A DNA stretch of 64,000 nt from assembly GCF_001403875.1 (NCBI RefSeq), contig NZ_LN884299.1, positions 1,488,117 to 1,552,116 of the forward strand. Direction: 5' to 3'. This DNA comes from Paenibacillus ihumii. GTDB lineage: Bacteria; Bacillota; Bacilli; Paenibacillales; Paenibacillaceae. This document shows positions 60,919 through 64,000 of this stretch, piece after piece. A model generated the notes under the pieces. That model made no database searches, was not told the DNA's origin, and saw nothing but the letters and a program-made list of their open reading frames with translations. How positions within the stretch are numbered: the first letter of the stretch is position 1; each line of letters starts with the position of its first letter. A program made the position numbers and the translations under genes.

Positions 60919-62121
60919 CTAGCTGTCCAGGCTGCCGGCCGGACCGAAGAATTCATAATGGATATTCGCTTCAGGCACATTCATTTCATGCAAGGCTTGA
61001 TTAATCGTCCGCATGAACGGCACCGGCCCGCAGAAATAGAAGTCGGACGCCGAAGGCGCAACCGCCGAGAGCCAAGCGGTGTCGATATAGCCGCATTTAT
61101 CGCATTTGTCTTCATCGGCTGCCGCCTCGTAAACCGTGTAGCATTTCAGGCGAGGAGATTTGGCGGCGAGCTCTCCTACATATTCCTTCATAATGTGGTA
61201 CTCCTTGCTGCGAGCAGCGTGGATATAGACGATGTCGCGCTCGGAATGCTGCAGCAGCGTTTCCAGCATGCTGATCATCGGCGTGAGGCCTACACCGCCG
61301 CTAATAAGAGTGACGGGCGTCTTGAGGCTTTGATCCAGCGTAAATACGCCTGCCGGTGCGCTAAGCTCAAGAATGCCGCCTTCTTGGACGTGCTCATGCA
61401 AATAGGTGGACACGATGCCTGCAGGCCGATCGGCACCGCCATCCTCGCGCTTGACGGTAATGCGGTAGTATTCAGCTCCGGGAGCCGTGGACAGGCTGTA
61501 ATGGCGAAGGTGAGTGAACTCCTGGCCCTCCGGTTTGACCCTTACGGTAATGTATTGGCCGGGCTCGTAAGAAGCGATCGCCTTGCCGTCCTCCGGAACG
61601 AGGTAGTAGGAGGCCGCCTCCGGGGTTTCCTGTATCCTCCGTTGGACAACAAAGCGGCGGAAGCCGCGCCATCCCCCGGGCTGCTGCTCGGACTCCTTGT
61701 ACATGTCTGCTTCAACGCTGATAAACACATCTGCAATGACCCCGTAAGCCTTGCCCCACGCTTCGATGATCTCCTCGGTAGCCGCATCGCCCAGTACGGA
61801 TTTGATCGCGGCCAGCAGGTTCTCTCCAACGATTGGATAATGCTCCGGAAGAATGCCCAGCGCGCGATGCTTATGGGCGATGCCGCGAACGACAGGCAGG
61901 ATTCGTTCGAGGGCATCGATATTCGCGGCAGCGGCGTATACCGCATTGGCCAGCGCCGTCGGCTGCTTGCCCTGGCGCTGGTTCGCATGGTTGAAAACAT
62001 TCAGCAGCTCAGGGTGGTTTCTGAACATCGTCTCGTAAAATGTGCGGGTTATCGTCTCCCCATGAACCTCCAGCACGGGCACAGTGGATTTAATCACTTC
62101 AATTGTCCGGGAATCTAGCAT
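60919..62121 (-). CDS. hmp: Flavohaemoglobin (nitric oxide dioxygenase)
   Basis: A 400-residue enzyme that converts NO and oxygen to nitrate with NAD(P)H. Globin domain at 1-140 (IEVIKSTVPVLEVHGETITR ... proximal His in VRGIAHKHRALGI), an FAD-binding reductase domain at 150-255 (RHYSLSTAPGAEYYRITVKR), and an NAD domain at 260-400 (TLISGGVGLTPMISML, IHAARSKEYHIM, FYFCGPVPFM). ATG 62121 (MLDSRTIEV) is preceded by GAGGG; an upstream open frame of 43 codons is rejected because the globin domain begins here. Two Crp/Fnr-type sites lie 75-143 bp upstream. Confidence 0.96.
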   Translation of the reverse strand: MLDSRTIEVIKSTVPVLEVHGETITRTFYETMFRNHPELLNVFNHANQRQGKQPTALANAVYAAAANIDALERILPVVRGIAHKHRALGILPEHYPIVGENLLAAIKSVLGDAATEEIIEAWGKAYGVIADVFISVEADMYKESEQQPGGWRGFRRFVVQRRIQETPEAASYYLVPEDGKAIASYEPGQYITVRVKPEGQEFTHLRHYSLSTAPGAEYYRITVKREDGGADRPAGIVSTYLHEHVQEGGILELSAPAGVFTLDQSLKTPVTLISGGVGLTPMISMLETLLQHSERDIVYIHAARSKEYHIMKEYVGELAAKSPRLKCYTVYEAAADEDKCDKCGYIDTAWLSAVAPSASDFYFCGPVPFMRTINQALHEMNVPEANIHYEFFGPAGSLDS

Positions 62122-62195
62122 AACAGTACCCTCTTTCCAATTGTATTGTCGTTTCAAACTTCCTTCCCAGTATAGAGCGGCATTTAGGGTGGAAA

Positions 62196-62211
62196 GGTGA
62201 TTTTCGTCACA
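62196..62211 (-). promoter_or_regulatory. Crp/Fnr-type operator 1 upstream of hmp
   Basis: GGTGA-TTTTCG-TCACA, a 16-bp site matching the TGTGA-N6-TCACA pattern with perfect inner arms (GTGA/TCAC). Confidence 0.65.
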
Positions 62212-62248
62212 GGAAAATGTCCTAAAATGTGAACGAATCGCCAAATGC

Positions 62249-62264
62249 AATGATTTTCGTCACA
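62249..62264 (-). promoter_or_regulatory. Crp/Fnr-type operator 2 upstream of hmp
   Basis: AATGA-TTTTCG-TCACA, the same site with one weaker arm, exactly 53 bp from site 1. The shared TGATTTTCGTCACAGGAA is a direct repeat. Confidence 0.6.
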
Positions 62265-62322
62265 GGAAGGAGAGGAAGAAACATTATTCCTGAGGCAAGC
62301 TGTTTAGTCATCATTGCTGCTG

Positions 62323-62331
62323 TGTTATAAT
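62323..62331 (+). promoter_or_regulatory. Extended -10 promoter of the yitT-family gene
   Basis: TG-T-TATAAT at 62323-62331, about 250 bp before the coding start, leaving a long transcribed leader. Confidence 0.55.
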
Positions 62332-62446
62332 ATAAATAGGTACAAAACCAAAAAAGAAAGGATCAGGATACCATGGGTTCCCGAAGGACGAAATCCCTAA
62401 GGACGATTTGGAAACGTTGTGATCTCTCTTACACTTAGCTTCTTTT

Positions 62447-62563
62447 CGTAGTGGACGCCGGTGAAGACCAACCACCCTACGAAGGAAGCGTGGAATAATG
62501 CGAAGGATGAGCTCCTCAACAACCTTCTTCGTAGGGTGCTGCCGCAAGGTAGACCAAACTACG
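62447..62563 (+). ncRNA. Structured 5' leader (possible riboswitch-like element) of the YitT-family gene
   Basis: Nested pairings give a multi-branched fold: a closing stem CGTAGT (62447-62452)/ACTACG (62558-62563); a small GGT-GAAG-ACC hairpin (62460-62469); a 12-bp perfect stem CACCCTACGAAG (62473-62484)/CTTCGTAGGGTG (62527-62538); and CTGCC-GCAA-GGTAG (62539-62552) capped by a GNRA tetraloop. The closing stem ends six bases before the GAGGG ribosome site. It does not match any riboswitch consensus I know. Not folded by program. Confidence 0.5.
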
Positions 62564-62579
62564 ATAAGAGGGATTGGAA

Positions 62580-63245
62580 ATGGGGAAAAGAGTAAACTGG
62601 CAAGCCTTCGGCTTGCAGGTGACAATGCTGCTGTTGGGTACGTTTTTATTAGCTTTTACGTATTATCATATTAATTTTCAGAATGGCTTGGCCGAAGGCG
62701 GATTCGTGGGCCTGGCGCTGCTGGGCAAATATTTGTTTGATTGGCCGCCCGCCTTGAGCATGATCCTGCTGGATATTCCGGTACTGGTCGCTGCCGTGTT
62801 CCTGAAAGGACGCAAGTTCATTGCAAATACGTTATTTGCATCACTGGCATTCTCGGCATTCTATGAGCTGTGCGAGCAGTTCTCGCCGCTGACCTTGAAT
62901 TTGCAGGGCAATCTGCCCATGGCTGCGCTTCTGTCAGGCGTGTTCACGGGAATCGGCGCGGGGGTCGTGCTGCGCGTAGGCGGAGCCACAGGCGGGGACG
63001 ACATGCTGTCGCTGATGATCAGCGAACGATCCGGCCTGAAGATCGGGACGGTCTTCATCCTGATGGATGCCCTCGTACTGGGCATATCTTTAATATATTT
63101 GCCATTCACGGAAACGGTATTCACGATCATGGCCGTGCTGATTGCCGGCAAGACGATCACCTGGACCGTAAATTGCGGGAAGCAGGATGCTGCCCCGGCT
63201 CTCCGTGTGCCATATGCAGTCAAAGAGAAAACAGCTCGGGCCTGA
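62580..63245 (+). CDS. YitT family (DUF161) membrane protein
   Basis: A 221-residue integral membrane protein with about five hydrophobic segments (for example LQVTMLLLGTFLLAFTYYHI and FIANTLFASLAFSAFYEL). It contains the family motifs NGLAEGGFVGLALLGKYLFD and GAGVVLRVGGATGGDDMLSL. The usual C-terminal cytosolic DUF2179 domain of full-length YitT proteins is absent, so this is a short version similar to YczE/YitT half-length members. Substrate unknown. ATG 62580 follows GAGGG; the TTG two codons upstream overlaps the ribosome region. Confidence 0.85.
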   Translation: MGKRVNWQAFGLQVTMLLLGTFLLAFTYYHINFQNGLAEGGFVGLALLGKYLFDWPPALSMILLDIPVLVAAVFLKGRKFIANTLFASLAFSAFYELCEQFSPLTLNLQGNLPMAALLSGVFTGIGAGVVLRVGGATGGDDMLSLMISERSGLKIGTVFILMDALVLGISLIYLPFTETVFTIMAVLIAGKTITWTVNCGKQDAAPALRVPYAVKEKTARA

Positions 63246-63264
63246 CGGCTCGGCTGTTTTTTTT
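63231..63264 (+). terminator. Terminator of the YitT-family gene (overlaps its stop)
   Basis: ACAGC (63231-63235)/GCTGT (63253-63257) with inner GC-rich pairs and eight T. Confidence 0.7.
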
Positions 63265-63288
63265 GTGCCCGGAAGGGGACTGATAAAT

Positions 63289-63329
63289 CAGCAGCCCCGA
63301 AAGCGTTAGATCGCTGATCGGGGCTGCTG
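63289..63329. terminator. Hairpin downstream of the small minus-strand gene
   Basis: CAGCAGCCCCGA (63289-63300) pairs perfectly with TCGGGGCTGCTG (63318-63329). Only a weak T-containing tail follows on the minus strand. Confidence 0.6.
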
Positions 63330-63340
63330 GCATCATGTAT

Positions 63341-63514
63341 TTAGGGCTGGCTGTCGTCCGGGTGGTTGTCATTCCATTCATGTGCTTTGGCCGTAGCGAT
63401 GGCGATGGCCTTGCCCTCCTCAAGCAGGGCATTGGCGATCTCGATCGCTTTGCTGCGTACGCGCGCATTCAGATTTTTCATGGATACCGGGTAATTCTGC
63501 TCGTCCCAAGGCAT
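63341..63514 (-). CDS. Small conserved-type protein (57 residues), function unknown
   Basis: A 57-residue protein starting MPWDEQNYPVSMKNLNARVR and continuing SKAIEIANALLEEGKAIAIA to an acidic tail. AAGGAGGAGA is well placed before the ATG. I recall similar MPW-x-YP-SMKNL proteins in many Bacillota, annotated only as hypothetical or DUF2188-like. A longer minus-strand frame in another phase across the same DNA is a shadow. Confidence 0.75.
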   Translation of the reverse strand: MPWDEQNYPVSMKNLNARVRSKAIEIANALLEEGKAIAIATAKAHEWNDNHPDDSQP

Positions 63515-63620
63515 GGATGATCTCCTCCTTGTAAGGGTAATAGATCTCTGCTAAGGTAATAAATCTCCCTTGTATTCTCTTATTCATTACCCTGAGCAAG
63601 GTGCTCGTTAACGCAATCCG

Positions 63621-64000
63621 TTATTCATCGTCCTTAGCCGGGCTGGGCTCTTCGAATAAGTAGCGGTATTCCCCGTAGCCTTCCTTCTCAAGATCCTCCT
63701 TGGCGACGAATCGCAATGCCGCCGAATTGATGCAATAGCGCAGTCCGGTTGGCCCCGGACCGTTATCGAACACATGCCCGAGATGGGAGTCGCCCTCGCG
63801 GCTGCGGACCTCGGTGCGGATCATGCAGTGGCTCGTATCCAGCTTCTCCTTGATGCTGTATGATCGCAAAGGGCGCGTGAAGCTCGGCCAGCCGCAGCCG
63901 GCATCGTATTTATCCTTGGAGCTGAACAGCGGCTCGCCGGATACGATATCCACATAAATTCCTTCGCCCTCGTGATCCCAGTATTCGCCGGTGAAGGGTC
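63621..64000 (-). CDS. msrB: Peptide-methionine (R)-S-oxide reductase MsrB, truncated by window end
   Basis: Repairs R-methionine sulfoxide in proteins. The frame is open to the window edge ([20 protein letters not shown]), so the start lies beyond base 64000; an in-frame GTG at 63953 is internal. The visible 126 residues include [27 protein letters not shown] and the catalytic cysteine in [11 protein letters not shown]. An MsrA-MsrB fusion is possible because the N-terminus is not visible. No zinc CxxC pairs are seen. Confidence 0.93.
   Translation of the reverse strand, partial: PFTGEYWDHEGEGIYVDIVSGEPLFSSKDKYDAGCGWPSFTRPLRSYSIKEKLDTSHCMIRTEVRSREGDSHLGHVFDNGPGPTGLRYCINSAALRFVAKEDLEKEGYGEYRYLFEEPSPAKDDE

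Noticed and set aside
62122..62250. 43-codon N-terminal extension of hmp
   Set aside because: The globin domain begins at MLDSRTIEV with a proper ribosome site, and the extension covers the promoter and operator region.
1..64000. tRNA or rRNA genes
   Set aside because: No cloverleaf-type or ribosomal RNA sequence was recognised on reading either strand; a dedicated scan was not possible.

Overview
The window looks like chromosomal DNA of an endospore-forming Bacillota close to Paenibacillus. The first 27 kb keeps the gene order known from Bacillus subtilis: coaBC-priA-def-fmt-rsmB ... rlmN-prpC-prkC-rsgA-rpe-spoVM-rpmB(reverse)-asp23/yloU-fakA-degV-recG. A 26-codon spoVM is present. thiN, which lies between rpe and spoVM in B. 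subtilis, is absent. Two genes for surface or secreted proteins (an SLH-domain protein and a large Ig-like-domain protein) sit between rsmB and rlmN. The block is followed by a murQ-murP-murR operon for MurNAc uptake, a small sporulation protein and an M14-type amidohydrolase.

The centre (about 28553-48596) is a roughly 20-kb, visibly AT-richer mobile element inserted inside a Y-family DNA polymerase gene (uvrX type). The 3' part of the split gene lies at 28129-28554 and the 5' part at 48597-49443. Joining the two flanks restores an uninterrupted reading frame. The left end of the element carries four overlapping genes: three tyrosine recombinases, the middle one with five tandem helix-turn-helix repeats, and a coiled-coil helper. 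This resembles Tn554-type or recombinase-in-trio elements. Next comes a 4.5-kb stretch of gene debris: a possible toxin tail with two small genes, a dehydrogenase tail, a metallo-hydrolase fragment, a group II intron reverse-transcriptase fragment and a transposon ATPase fragment. After that lies a restriction-modification/defence module: XRE regulator, C5 DNA methylase, two NgoFVII/BfiI-like phospholipase-D-fold nucleases around a Z1-domain ATPase, and a Vsr endonuclease. At its right end the element carries a complete second copy of the operon it interrupts (helper-uvrX-yolD). The host copy has two LexA (SOS) boxes. The element copy has none, and instead lies beside an inverted TTGAGCATAA repeat related to motifs found at both element ends.

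The right part (50.5-59 kb) is an exopolysaccharide-type locus: a membrane-anchored TIM-barrel glycosidase, a HEAT-repeat membrane protein, a GT2 glycosyltransferase, a receiver-domain protein whose phosphoacceptor Asp is Glu, a UDP-sugar dehydrogenase, and another membrane-anchored TIM-barrel-like protein whose stop codon lies in a 35-bp tandem repeat array. A repeat-rich, gene-poor stretch with an IS1182-like remnant follows. Then come a Crp/Fnr-family regulator, a convergent flavohaemoglobin gene with two Crp/Fnr-type palindromes 53 bp apart upstream, a YitT-family membrane protein behind a long structured leader, a 57-residue protein, and the partial msrB gene at the edge.

All calls come from reading the sequence and translations by eye. 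No database search, alignment program or folding program was run.
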